A stretch of 64,000 nt of DNA from Nostoc sp. NMS8 (GCF_017115045.1 NZ_JABXKK010000086.1:62001-126000), one strand, 5' to 3'; counted from the first letter of the stretch, positions 9,133 to 18,407 are shown. A program made the numbers and translations. The notes: a model not told the origin generated them from the sequence alone.

Positions 9133-12100
9133 ATGTTTCAAGGTGTTTTAACCATTTTGGGATGGAACTGGTTGCCTTTCGGATTAGCGCCTGTAAATTT
9201 AGCTCAGGAAATACTAACTCCAGAAAAAGCATCAGTTCTTTTTTCGGGATCTAAATTCTTAGTGGCTTTGCTGGCTGGAGTTTCAATGGCATTTGCCTTT
9301 CAATTGTTACTCACAAACTTTTCAGTTGCAGCCGGAATTTCATCTTGGGAAATTGACTCTGATTCTGATGATGAGTCAGAAGGTTTGGGTAAGACTATTC
9401 GTAAAGTTCAAGCGAAAGTTGGTGCTTGGGCATTAATAACCGCGAGCATTGCATTATTTATTGCTTGTTTTTTAGCCGTAAAACTTAGTTTAATCGAAAG
9501 TGCATTTTTAGGAGCAATTATTGGTGTAGTTATCTGGTCTATCTATTTCTCACTAGTAATTTGGTTGGGTTCATCGGCGGTAGGTTCTTTAATTGGTTCT
9601 ATATCTAATACTGTCACTTCTGGTTTTCAAGCTCTGCTGGGTACAGCAAATGCTGGCATTGGTGCTAATGCTGCAAAAAAACAGTTAGTTTCTACTGCTG
9701 AAGATATTACAGCCGCAGTCCGACGGGAATTAACTTCAGGTTTTGATTCCGAAGGTATTAAAAATACGCTCCAAAGTTCCTTAAACTCTCTGCAATTACC
9801 AAAGCTGGATATCAAACAAATACGCACTCAATTTGACCAGCTTCTTAAAGATACAGATTTACAATCTGTTGCCAATAGTGATTTACTACAAAATGTTAAC
9901 CGTCAAACCTTTGTTGATTTAATCAGCAGTCGTGCAGATTTATCTAAAGAAGATATCAATGGCATTGCTGACCAATTTCAAGATGCTTGGCAACAAGCTT
10001 TGAATCGTAAAAATCCCACAGAACAAGTAATCAATTTACTTAAGTCTGCTACTCCTGAAGAACTGAATTCAGAGCAATTGGGTGAACGGCTTCAACAACT
10101 GGTTACAGTGGGAGGCGGTAATGGCAATGGTGTAATTAAGCAAGCAATTCGATATGGCTTGAGTGCTGCTGCACCAGCAGTTCTGGAGCGAGTAAATCTT
10201 TCTAATATCGATGTGAACAAAATTACAACTCAGTTGCAAAAACTGAAAGAAAAAGTTCAAGATGTCGATGTCGATGAAATTACAGAACAATTCAAAAAGT
10301 TTAGAGATCAAGCAACTGAGCAAGTATCTGCAAAATTACCAATATCACTAGAAAATGCAATTAAGGCAGATGTAGAAGACTACATATTGCAGTCGTTCCC
10401 TTGGCACTTCAATCGAATTACCTTAGTAGATGAATTTAAAGAAGTAATCTATGACGTAAATGCAGATCCAACAACTGTGAGACGAGAATTGGAAGAAATT
10501 AATCAAGAATATTTCACCAATTTACTACAGCAGCGGGGTGATATCAGCGAAGCCAGGGTGAAAGAAATTTCCGAACAAATGGAAAGCGATCGCTTGGAAG
10601 TTTTAGAGACTGTCAAACAGGCCGAAGCGCGCGAAAAAGGACAAGATTTCCGCAGCCGCATTGAAGATTATCTGCGTTCGACGGGGAAAGAAGAACTCAA
10701 TCCTGAAGGTATTGAACGGGACTTTGCTAAGTTGCTGGACGATCCACAAGCTGGGTTTGAAGATTTAAGTAGCCGCTTTGGGCAATTTGACCGTGATACT
10801 TTTGTACAATTGCTCCAACAGCGTCAAGATATCAGCGAAGAGGAAGCTAATAATATAGTTAGTCAACTCGAAAGCAACCGCGATAACCTGTTGAATCGTG
10901 CTAGAGAATTGCAAGAGCAAGCAAAAGCGAAAGCCGATGAACTGCGCCAAAGGGTTGAAGAATATCTGCGGAATACTAACAAAGACGAACTTAATCCTGA
11001 AGCTATCAAACGTGAGTTTAGAATTTTGCTAGACGATCCGCAAGCCGGAATTAGCCTTTTGCGATCGCGCCTATCGCAATTTGACCGGGATACATTGGTA
11101 CAATTGCTCAGTCAGCGTCAAGATTTGAGCGAAGAACAGATAAATCAAACTCTCGATCAGCTTGAAGCAGTCCGAGATAGTATTTTGCAAGTACCGCAGC
11201 AAGCGAAAGAACAGTACGAAAAAACCACAAAAGCGATCGCTGAATATCTCCGCAATACCAACTTGGAAGAACTCGATCCAGAAGGTATTAGAGGCGATTT
11301 AGAAAAATTACTCGACGATCCCAAAGCTGGAGCCTTAGCACTGCGCGATCGCTTATCTAATGTCGATCGAGAAACCTTGGTAAAACTCGTGAGTCAGGGG
11401 GGAGACTTGAGCCAAGAGCAAGTTAATCAGATTATCGATCGCGCTCAAGATGCTATTGGTGATATCTTGAGAGCGCCACGACGTTTAGCCAAGCGTACCA
11501 CCCAACAAGCTTTAGATTTTGAAGCCAATCTGGAAGGATATCTGCGTAATACCAACAAAGATGAACTCAACCCCGAAGGAATCAAACGCGATTTACAATT
11601 GCTGCTGTCTTCTCCCCGCGCTGGACTTGGGAATTTAAGCGATCGCGCCTCAAAATTTGACCGTTCGACAATTGTGGCGCTATTATCCCAACGGGAGGAT
11701 ATTTCAGAAGAAGAAGCTAACCGAATTGTGGATCAAATTGATTCTATTCGTAGTTCTATTGTTGAACAATTCCAACAGATTCAGCAGAGAGTGCAATCAG
11801 TGCTAGATGGAGTTTTTGCCAAAGTTCGCAACTATCTTAACTCTCTTGATCGTTCCGAACTCAACTATGAAGGCATTAAGCAAGACTTCGCGAAAGTCTT
11901 CGACGATCCCCAAGCCGGATTTGAAGCATTGCGCGATCGCCTCAGTGAATTCGATCGTGACACCTTAGTTGCTGTATTGAGTTCTCGTGAAGATATTTCC
12001 GAGGCAGATGCTAACGGCATTATTAACCAAATAGAATCGGCGCGGGATGGCGTATTACAACGAGCCGAACGCATCCAGAAAGAAACCCAAAAACGCCTGA

Positions 12101-12255
12101 AAGCGATTCAAAATCAAGCTAAAAAGCAAGCGGAAGAAACTAAAAAAACCGTTGCTAATGCTGCGTGGTGGATATTTGGGACAGCGATTACTTCTCTTGC
12201 GGCTAGTGCGATCGCTGGAGCAGTGGCCGTTATGGGGATACCTCTACCTCGTTAA
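9133..12255 (+). CDS. Large membrane protein with six ~97-residue repeats
   Basis: The 1040-residue product has an N-terminal hydrophobic section (TM segments around residues 28-57, 96-118 and 123-150) and a single TM near the C-terminus (about 1015-1037). Between them lie six repeats of about 97 residues, from about residue 415 to 1005. Each contains a variant of EYLRNTNKDELNPEGIKRD, LLDDPQAG, DRDTLVQLLSQR and EDISEEEANRIVDQIES, followed by a charged coiled-coil spacer. An earlier half-repeat (NRQTFVDLISSRADLSKEDI) lies near residue 258. The whole middle is predicted helical and acidic/basic mixed. I do not recognise a named family. A tethering or scaffold role at the membrane is only inferred. 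Confidence 0.85.
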   Translation: MFQGVLTILGWNWLPFGLAPVNLAQEILTPEKASVLFSGSKFLVALLAGVSMAFAFQLLLTNFSVAAGISSWEIDSDSDDESEGLGKTIRKVQAKVGAWALITASIALFIACFLAVKLSLIESAFLGAIIGVVIWSIYFSLVIWLGSSAVGSLIGSISNTVTSGFQALLGTANAGIGANAAKKQLVSTAEDITAAVRRELTSGFDSEGIKNTLQSSLNSLQLPKLDIKQIRTQFDQLLKDTDLQSVANSDLLQNVNRQTFVDLISSRADLSKEDINGIADQFQDAWQQALNRKNPTEQVINLLKSATPEELNSEQLGERLQQLVTVGGGNGNGVIKQAIRYGLSAAAPAVLERVNLSNIDVNKITTQLQKLKEKVQDVDVDEITEQFKKFRDQATEQVSAKLPISLENAIKADVEDYILQSFPWHFNRITLVDEFKEVIYDVNADPTTVRRELEEINQEYFTNLLQQRGDISEARVKEISEQMESDRLEVLETVKQAEAREKGQDFRSRIEDYLRSTGKEELNPEGIERDFAKLLDDPQAGFEDLSSRFGQFDRDTFVQLLQQRQDISEEEANNIVSQLESNRDNLLNRARELQEQAKAKADELRQRVEEYLRNTNKDELNPEAIKREFRILLDDPQAGISLLRSRLSQFDRDTLVQLLSQRQDLSEEQINQTLDQLEAVRDSILQVPQQAKEQYEKTTKAIAEYLRNTNLEELDPEGIRGDLEKLLDDPKAGALALRDRLSNVDRETLVKLVSQGGDLSQEQVNQIIDRAQDAIGDILRAPRRLAKRTTQQALDFEANLEGYLRNTNKDELNPEGIKRDLQLLLSSPRAGLGNLSDRASKFDRSTIVALLSQREDISEEEANRIVDQIDSIRSSIVEQFQQIQQRVQSVLDGVFAKVRNYLNSLDRSELNYEGIKQDFAKVFDDPQAGFEALRDRLSEFDRDTLVAVLSSREDISEADANGIINQIESARDGVLQRAERIQKETQKRLKAIQNQAKKQAEETKKTVANAAWWIFGTAITSLAASAIAGAVAVMGIPLPR

Positions 12256-12577
12256 AATATTACCCTCATCAAGAATTTTAAGAGAAAATATCAAGTGGTA
12301 TTCAGTTTTTACAAATGAATGCCACTTTTTTTATACATAAATAAAATAAACTACCCCACAGCGTACTATCACGACCTTTTGATTCCGATCTAGATCAAAA
12401 AACCCTATGTGAGTAAAGGTTTCAGATTTCGTGATGGCGAGAGTAATAAAATATAGAATTAATTATTATTTCTTATAGATAGAAAAAATTATGTTTGAGG
12501 ATAGTATTATGCTTGTGTTACTCCAAATACACTAAAAATGTCCTAAAACCTATACAATTCCGTAGGATATAATCTGC

Positions 12578-12605
12578 TTGTTCTCTAGCAGCCTACTGTT
12601 AGAAT
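12578..12605 (+). promoter_or_regulatory. Candidate sigma-70-type promoter of the 25-codon ORF
   Basis: TTGTTC (12578-12583) and TAGAAT (12600-12605) are separated by 16 bp. They lie about 30 bases before a short ORF that has its own ribosome site and terminator. Confidence 0.4.
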
Positions 12606-12635
12606 CTGTGAACACATCAGGCGCAAGGACATAAA

Positions 12636-12713
12636 ATGACCATTGGCACAATCGATTTTGATGCCAAAATTATCAATCTATCCATTGCTTTAGCTGTAAC
12701 AGAAAAGACCTGA
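12636..12713 (+). CDS. Possible small protein, 25 residues
   Basis: The ORF runs from ATG, with AAGGA 6 bases upstream, to TGA, and its stop codon lies within a hairpin terminator. The product would read MTIGTIDFDAKIINLSIALA followed by VTEKT. A promoter-like pair sits upstream. The compact promoter, ribosome site, ORF and terminator arrangement suggests a transcribed unit, which could be a small protein or an sRNA. No family is recognised. Confidence 0.4.
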   Translation: MTIGTIDFDAKIINLSIALAVTEKT

Positions 12714-12732
12714 TTAAAACAGGTCTAATTTG
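12706..12732 (+). terminator. Terminator overlapping the small ORF stop
   Basis: AGACCTG (12706-12712) pairs with CAGGTCT (12720-12726), followed by AATTTG. The stem is short but perfect. Confidence 0.55.
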
Positions 12733-12936
12733 TTTATATCTTCACACTCGTTATTTCCTCACTTTATTTTCTCGGCATTGCTGAATAAAAGTGTGAAATT
12801 CCAAAATTCTATATTAGAAACTATTTCCTTTGTGCCTTTAGGGGAAAGCAAATTCATCCTCTTAATTAGCAATGCCGTTTTCTGATGGGGAAGTGACGAG
12901 GTAATTTTTTACCCTTAAAATTCAGGATCAACCACA

Positions 12937-14418
12937 ATGCCAACAATTAACGGTACTAATCGCCCTGACAGTCTTGGTAATCCTTCTTTTACTCTCCCTT
13001 ATCTCATTAATGGATTTGATGGCAACGATACCATTAGGGGCGGATCTGGCAACGATACCATTAGGGGCGGATCTGGAGACGATACGATTAACGGCGGAAG
13101 GGGCAACGATACCATTAGGGGCGGATCTGGAGACGATACGATTGACGGCGGATTTGGCAACGATACAATTGACGGCGGTGATGGTAACAATACGATTTAT
13201 GGAGGATTTGACGGTAACGATAAAATTAACACCGGTTCTGGCAACGATAGGATTCAAAGCGGTGATGGCAACGATACGATTAACGCTGGTGATGGCAACA
13301 ATAGGATTGACGGCCAATCTGGCGACGATAAGATTGACGGCGGATTTGGCAACGATACAATTAACGGCGGTTCTGGCAACGATACCATTAACGCCGGATC
13401 TGGCGACAATATAATTGACGGCGGATTTGGCAACGATATCATTAATACCGGATCTGGCGACGATACAATTAACGGCGGTTCTGGCAACAATACGATTAAT
13501 GCTGGTGATGGCAACAATACGATTTACAGCGTATCTGACAACGATACGATTAACACCGGATCTGGCAATGATAAAATTCAAAGCGGATCTGGCAACGACA
13601 CGATTAACGGCGGTTCTGGCAACAATAGGATTGACGGCCAATCTGGTGACGATAAGATTGACGCTGGATCTGGTAACGATACGATTAATGGCGGATCTGG
13701 CAACGATACGATTAACGCTGGAGCCGGGAATAATCGGATTGACGGCGGATTTGGCAACGATATTATTAACGCCGGATCTGGCAACGATACAATAATCGGC
13801 GGATATGGCAGCGATACGATTAACGCCGGTGATGGCAATAATACGATTGACGGTGGATATGACAACGATAGGATTAACACCGGATCTGGCAACGATACAA
13901 TAATCGGCTGGATAGGCAACGATACAATTAACGGCGGAGCGGGCAACGATAAGATTGACGGCAGTTCTGGCGACGACAGCCTTGTTGGCGGATTTGGCAA
14001 TGATAGCCTTATTGGTGGATCTGGCAACGATACCATTAGCGGTGATTTTGGTAACGGTGGTATCCTCGTTGGTGTTGGTGGGACTGATATCCTCACTGGA
14101 GGATCGGGTAACGATGTTTTCGATTTCAACTTCGTTTCTGAGAGTCAACCTGGTTTGTTGCGGGATGTGATTACTGACTTTGTTGGCAATGGTATCTTGG
14201 CAGGCGATCAAATCGATCTATCTACCATTGACGCTAATTCGATTACAGTGGGCAATCAAGCCTTCACTTTCATTGGAAGTGCCGCATTCTCTGCAATCGG
14301 TCAGATCCGTTATTCAGGAGGTATTCTGCAAGGTAGTACTGATGGGGATCTACTAGCTGAGTTTGAAATTCAGCTTGCAGGCGCATCACAACTAGTAGCA
14401 AGCGACATTATCCTTTAA
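12937..14418 (+). CDS. RTX-type calcium-binding nonapeptide-repeat protein
   Basis: The 493-residue product contains roughly 40 hemolysin-type nonapeptides (consensus GGxGNDTIx) from about residue 27 to 390, which fold as a Ca2+-binding parallel beta-roll. A C-terminal domain follows (DILTGGSGNDVFDFNF, DVITDF, DQIDLSTID) resembling the M10-peptidase/serralysin C-terminal region that precedes type I secretion signals. No N-terminal signal peptide or enzyme domain is present. Export by a type I system is inferred; none is encoded nearby. Many nonapeptides carry I instead of L at the last position. Overlapping ORFs in other frames arise from the repeats. Confidence 0.9.
   Translation: MPTINGTNRPDSLGNPSFTLPYLINGFDGNDTIRGGSGNDTIRGGSGDDTINGGRGNDTIRGGSGDDTIDGGFGNDTIDGGDGNNTIYGGFDGNDKINTGSGNDRIQSGDGNDTINAGDGNNRIDGQSGDDKIDGGFGNDTINGGSGNDTINAGSGDNIIDGGFGNDIINTGSGDDTINGGSGNNTINAGDGNNTIYSVSDNDTINTGSGNDKIQSGSGNDTINGGSGNNRIDGQSGDDKIDAGSGNDTINGGSGNDTINAGAGNNRIDGGFGNDIINAGSGNDTIIGGYGSDTINAGDGNNTIDGGYDNDRINTGSGNDTIIGWIGNDTINGGAGNDKIDGSSGDDSLVGGFGNDSLIGGSGNDTISGDFGNGGILVGVGGTDILTGGSGNDVFDFNFVSESQPGLLRDVITDFVGNGILAGDQIDLSTIDANSITVGNQAFTFIGSAAFSAIGQIRYSGGILQGSTDGDLLAEFEIQLAGASQLVASDIIL
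13180..14000 (+). repeat. 324-bp higher-order repeat inside the RTX gene
   Basis: The basic unit is 27 bp (GGCGGATCTGGCAACGATAC-like). A distinctive segment, GDGNNTI followed by INTGSGND, recurs with ACCGG anchors at 13231, 13555 and 13879, exactly 324 bp (12 nonapeptides) apart. The first copy has one extra codon (GGFDGNDK). This indicates block duplications of 12 units rather than only single-unit slippage. Confidence 0.8.
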
Positions 14419-14441
14419 TAGACTTTTTGTAAAAGTCACTA

Positions 14442-14483
14442 AACCCCACTCCTAAGCGATCGCTCTTAGAAGTGGGGTTCTTA
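14442..14483 (+). terminator. Long hairpin terminator after the RTX gene
   Basis: AACCCCACT (14442-14450) pairs with AGTGGGGTT (14471-14479), with an inner stem through CTAAGCGATCGCTCTTAG, followed by CTTAT. Confidence 0.7.
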
Positions 14484-14544
14484 TCATGAGAAAATCAGAT
14501 AATACAATCGCAATACAAGCGATGATGCCACGGAAGGAAAAAAA

Positions 14545-16230
14545 ATGTCGGAGAATTTGAGAAGCCAAATTGTGACGCAAGGGGTGCAGCGATCGCCTAA
14601 TCGGGCTATGCTGCGTGCAGTTGGTTTTAAAGATGAAGATTTTAACAAAGCCATTGTGGGCATTGCCAATGGCTACAGTACGATCACTCCCTGTAATATG
14701 GGGATAAATCAACTGGCACAAAGGGCAGAGGTTGGGATTAGAACTGCCGGGGCGATGCCGCAAGTGTTTGGCACAATTACCATTAGCGATGGGATTTCGA
14801 TGGGAACTGAAGGGATGAAATATTCTCTAGTATCGCGGGAAGTGATTGCCGATTCCATTGAAACCGTCTGTACTGGACAAAGTATGGATGGTGTAATTGC
14901 GATTGGCGGTTGTGATAAAAATATGCCAGGGGCAATGCTAGCGATCGCCCGGATCAATATCCCTGCAATATTCGTTTATGGCGGCACAATCAAACCTGGT
15001 CACTACAACGGACGCGATTTAACTGTTGTCAGTTCTTTTGAAGCTGTTGGTCAATATAGTGCCGGAAAAATTGACGAAAAAGAATTATTAGAAGTTGAAA
15101 ATCGAGCTTGTCCTGGCGCTGGTTCCTGTGGGGGAATGTTCACAGCTAACACCATGTCTTCAGCATTTGAAGCGCTGGGGATGAGTTTGCCCTATTCTTC
15201 GACAATGGCGGCAGAAGATGCCGAAAAAGCTGATAGCACCGAGAAATCAGCCTTTGTATTAGTCGAAGCTATCCGCAAACAAATCTTGCCTCGCCAAATT
15301 ATCACCCGCAAATCTATCGAGAATGCCATCTCAGTAGTCATGGCGGTGGGTGGTTCGACCAATGCAGTGTTGCATTTATTAGCGATCGCCCGTGCCGCTG
15401 ATGTAGAGTTAACCATAGACGACTTTGAAACTATCCGCGGCCGTGTTCCCGTTTTGTGTGATTTAAAACCAAGCGGTAAATATGTCGCTACAGATTTACA
15501 CAAAGCTGGTGGCATTCCCCAAGTAATGAAGATGCTACTTGTACATGATTTATTACATGGTGATAGTCTAACTATCACTGGTAAAACAATTGCAGAGATA
15601 TTAGCAGACATCCCCGAAGAACCATCCGCCAATCAAGATGTGATTCGTCCTTGGAATAACCCAATGTATCCCCAAGGACATTTAGCCGTTCTCAGAGGTA
15701 ATTTGGCAACAGAAGGGGCTGTCGCCAAAATTACCGGGGTGAAAAAACCAGTGATTACTGGGCCTGCACGAGTGTTTGAATCGGAAGAAGCTTCTTTAGA
15801 TGCAATTTTAGCGGGTAAAATTCAACCTGGTGATATTCTAGTCATCCGCTACGAAGGGCCTAAGGGTGGCCCTGGGATGCGAGAAATGTTAGCTCCCACC
15901 TCTGCAATTATCGGTGCTGGTTTGGGTGATGCTGTGGCATTAATTACCGACGGACGTTTTTCTGGCGGTACTTACGGTATGGTGGTTGGTCATGTTGCAC
16001 CAGAAGCAGCAGTTGGTGGTGCGATCGCCCTTGTAGAAGAAGGCGATAGTATTACTATTGATGCACCCGCTCGTTTATTGCAGTTGAATATATCTGAAGC
16101 AGAATTGGCCCGTCGTCGTGCCAACTGGCAACCTCCCGCTCCGCGTTACACTAAAGGCGTGTTGGCGAAATATGCCAAATTAGTATCTTCTAGCAGCATT
16201 GGTGCTGTGACAGATTTGAACTTGTTTTAA
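14545..16230 (+). CDS. ilvD: Dihydroxy-acid dehydratase
   Basis: It dehydrates 2,3-dihydroxy-isovalerate and -methylvalerate to the 2-keto acids in Val/Ile (and Leu, pantothenate) synthesis in the cytoplasm. The 561-aa length is normal. The three Cys positions expected as Fe-S ligands are present: C50 (TITPCNMG), C123 (GGCDKNMPG) and C195 (GAGSCGGMF). The late motifs ALITDGRFSGGTYG and HVAPEA are intact. GGAAGGA precedes the ATG. It stands alone, with terminators on both sides. Confidence 0.97.
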   Translation: MSENLRSQIVTQGVQRSPNRAMLRAVGFKDEDFNKAIVGIANGYSTITPCNMGINQLAQRAEVGIRTAGAMPQVFGTITISDGISMGTEGMKYSLVSREVIADSIETVCTGQSMDGVIAIGGCDKNMPGAMLAIARINIPAIFVYGGTIKPGHYNGRDLTVVSSFEAVGQYSAGKIDEKELLEVENRACPGAGSCGGMFTANTMSSAFEALGMSLPYSSTMAAEDAEKADSTEKSAFVLVEAIRKQILPRQIITRKSIENAISVVMAVGGSTNAVLHLLAIARAADVELTIDDFETIRGRVPVLCDLKPSGKYVATDLHKAGGIPQVMKMLLVHDLLHGDSLTITGKTIAEILADIPEEPSANQDVIRPWNNPMYPQGHLAVLRGNLATEGAVAKITGVKKPVITGPARVFESEEASLDAILAGKIQPGDILVIRYEGPKGGPGMREMLAPTSAIIGAGLGDAVALITDGRFSGGTYGMVVGHVAPEAAVGGAIALVEEGDSITIDAPARLLQLNISEAELARRRANWQPPAPRYTKGVLAKYAKLVSSSSIGAVTDLNLF

Positions 16231-16252
16231 TTAACTTCACATAATTTCTACT

Positions 16253-16284
16253 GCCTACACTATACCGTCCGGTACAGTGTAGGC
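16253..16284 (+). terminator. Palindromic hairpin after ilvD
   Basis: GCCTACACTATACCG pairs with CGGTACAGTGTAGGC with two mismatches around a short loop, ending TTCTC. It is a likely terminator. Confidence 0.6.
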
Positions 16285-16356
16285 TTCTCAATTTACTCAA
16301 AGTATGGAAGAGTATAACGCCCCAGAAATTCTGCGTGTGGCGTGAAATAACTGTGG

Positions 16357-16426
16357 CAATGCAGTTCAGAGCGAGCAACAAAATACTTGTAGAGACGGCG
16401 ATTTATCGCGTCTTTGCACCGTATTG
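16357..16426 (+). mobile_element. Family A MITE-like repeat (short copy)
   Basis: It begins CAATGCAGTTCAGAGCGAGC and has the core TTGTAGAGACGGCGATTTAT. It ends CACCGTATTG, complementary in type to its start. About 70 bp. Confidence 0.7.
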
Positions 16427-16624
16427 ATAATTAACTATCCAAACAGAATATTAGATTCAGAGCGATCGCCCCTCGATTCTACTAATTTTTACTTAAAATT
16501 TATGAGTTTTTGTAAAAATTTTGAAGAAGTTTCAGGAAAATTACATAGCGGATATGATGTCAATAGAGAAATCACAGCAATATAGTTGACAGTCAACTGC
16601 TTAAAAACTGAAAAAGGGTACAAA

Positions 16625-17002
16625 ATGAGTTCTGAATCTAACGTCAAACTAACGATCGCTCTTTCTAATCCAGACTTAGATGCAGAAGAGCAAGAACGAG
16701 AAACACGGAATCTGCTCAGAGAGATTAGAGATTTAGATGTAGAAAGTGCTGAACTTGTGGGAGTTACACAAACTCCTCCAGGCTCAAAAGCGTTTGGAGG
16801 TTTTTTGCTGGGAGTATTGCAGGCAGAGGTGAGTATTAATAATTTTAAGAAATTGTTGGGATTTTTGGGCGAGCGCTTGGGAAATAAACCAATTGAGTTG
16901 GAAGTAGAAGCCAACGGTAAAAAGCTGAAAATTACAGTCAGCAGCCAAGAAGAATTAACAGCAGCGCTGGAAGCCGCTCAAAGGTTTGTAGGCGTAGGTT
17001 AA
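16625..17002 (+). CDS. EACC1-like small protein paired with a caspase-like protease
   Basis: The 125-aa product has the layout of effector-associated constant component 1 (EACC1). An N-terminal beta strand (VKLTIAL) is followed by an acidic helix (about 20-35), a strand with ESAELVGV, then PPGSKA and a Gly-rich hydrophobic helix (GGFLLGVL). It ends with a strand pair (IELEVEANGKKLKITV) and a final helix. EACC1 proteins are found in bacterial conflict systems next to caspase or trypsin-like effectors. The caspase-like gene follows after 31 bp, probably as an operon. The ATG at 16625 is chosen over an upstream start because it begins the conserved part. The family call comes from pattern similarity and context, without a search. 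Confidence 0.7.
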   Translation: MSSESNVKLTIALSNPDLDAEEQERETRNLLREIRDLDVESAELVGVTQTPPGSKAFGGFLLGVLQAEVSINNFKKLLGFLGERLGNKPIELEVEANGKKLKITVSSQEELTAALEAAQRFVGVG

Positions 17003-17033
17003 GAAACCCCATAAGAAAAAAGAGGATAACAAG

Positions 17034-18407
17034 ATGGCAAGGGTAGCACTTCTAATCGGAGTCAGCGAATATGAGCCTGGTCTTGAGACATTACCAGCCT
17101 CAGTCAATGATATGCAAGCGATCGCCAAAGTTTTGCAGCATCCAGAAATGGGCGGATTTGCTGAAGTAGACATCCAAAAACTGGAGAATCCCGATCCTCA
17201 GAAAATGCAGGAAGCGATCGAGACGTTGTTTAGCGATCGTACCAAAGATGACCTTGTAGTATTTTACTTTTCCGGTCACGGCATTAAAGACGAGAACGGC
17301 AAACTTCACCTAGCTACTCGCTTTACCCGCAAAAATCCCCAAGGAAGGCTGATCAAATCAACTGCTGTTCCTGCGAGTTTTATTCAAGACATTATGAGTG
17401 AAAGCCGCTCTAAGCGACAAGTCATAATTCTTGATTGCTGCTTTAGTGGGGCATTTCCTGAAGGTTGGTCAGCTAAAGATGACGGTTCTGTTAATATTCA
17501 AGTTGAAATGGGAGGAGAAGGGCGAGTTGTTCTAAGTTCTTCCACTGCTACTCAGTATTCTTTCCAGCAATCGGGAGAAAATCTTTCGATTTATACTCGT
17601 TATTTGATTGAAGGCATTGAAACAGGTGCCGCAGATCAAGATAACGATGGTGCGGTTTCAGTTGATGAGTTGCATGAGTACGCCAAAAAGAAAGTTCAAG
17701 AAGCATCTCCAGCGATGCGGCCAGGAATCTCTGCATTCAGAGAAGGATTCAAAATCTTTTTGGCTAAAGCACCAATTGGCAATCCAAAACTGAGGTATCG
17801 CAAAGAAGTTGAGCATTACGCTAGTAGGGGCGAGATTCCTATGATTGGTCGCAAAATATTAGATGGCCAACGTGACAATTTGGGATTGCTTCCTGAAGAA
17901 GTTGCTGCAATTGAAGCTGAGGTTTTAAAACCTTATCAAGAGTACAAGCAAAAATTGCAGCAATATGAGCAGGCATTAGTTGATGAGATGAAGAGAGAGT
18001 TTCCTTTGAGTGATTATACTCGTCATGATTTGGAGCGTTATCAGGAAATGTTAGGACTTAACAGGAAAGATGTGGAATCAATTGAGGCAAGACTAATTGC
18101 AGAAGAAGCCACACATCAACCTATTAACTTTTCTGAGGCTCCACCATCAGTACAGCCACATCATCGTGTGGAGATTCCTTATCAGCCAAAATCCTCTTCA
18201 TCAAATCAAACAACTACACCAAAAACCCATAATCCCATACTAAAAGTGCTACGGCGGATAACTGCTGGGTTTTGCATTTATTTGGGCGTATGTTCTGTAA
18301 TCGCGGGATTTAGCTTACTTTTTAAAGGTGATGTACCAGTTTCTATTCTATGCCTAGTTGTCAGCATTCCTTTCATCTGGTCAGGCATTGTTATGTGGAA
18401 ACTTTAA
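17034..18407 (+). CDS. Membrane-anchored caspase-like protease (peptidase C14) with EF-hand loop
   Basis: This 457-aa protein has a caspase-like domain at about residues 1-225. The catalytic dyad is visible: His82 in SGHG and Cys136 in DCCFSGA. Residues 201-212 (DQDNDGAVSVDE) match a canonical EF-hand loop (D1, D3, D5, G6, E12), which suggests Ca2+ control. A helical region (about 245-360) with RKILDGQRDNLGLLPEEV and PYQEYKQKLQQYEQAL resembles a repeat widespread in cyanobacterial signalling proteins. A Pro/Ser-rich linker and two C-terminal TM helices (about 400-455) follow. GAGGAT precedes the ATG. With the upstream EACC1-like protein it looks like a two-gene immunity or programmed-death unit; this role is inferred. 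Confidence 0.88.
   Translation: MARVALLIGVSEYEPGLETLPASVNDMQAIAKVLQHPEMGGFAEVDIQKLENPDPQKMQEAIETLFSDRTKDDLVVFYFSGHGIKDENGKLHLATRFTRKNPQGRLIKSTAVPASFIQDIMSESRSKRQVIILDCCFSGAFPEGWSAKDDGSVNIQVEMGGEGRVVLSSSTATQYSFQQSGENLSIYTRYLIEGIETGAADQDNDGAVSVDELHEYAKKKVQEASPAMRPGISAFREGFKIFLAKAPIGNPKLRYRKEVEHYASRGEIPMIGRKILDGQRDNLGLLPEEVAAIEAEVLKPYQEYKQKLQQYEQALVDEMKREFPLSDYTRHDLERYQEMLGLNRKDVESIEARLIAEEATHQPINFSEAPPSVQPHHRVEIPYQPKSSSSNQTTTPKTHNPILKVLRRITAGFCIYLGVCSVIAGFSLLFKGDVPVSILCLVVSIPFIWSGIVMWKL

Noticed and set aside
13020..14060. Regular 27-bp direct repeats considered as a CRISPR array
   Set aside because: They have no unique spacers, are in frame, and encode Ca2+-binding nonapeptides.
12928..14211. 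427-codon minus-strand ORF and several long ORFs in other frames over the RTX gene
   Set aside because: They are mirror products of the 27-bp repeat, which is a multiple of 3 and leaves all frames open. Their translations are monotonous and have no ribosome site; the plus frame gives recognisable RTX nonapeptides.
15192..15632. 146-codon minus-strand ORF inside ilvD
   Set aside because: Shadow of a highly conserved enzyme gene on the other strand.
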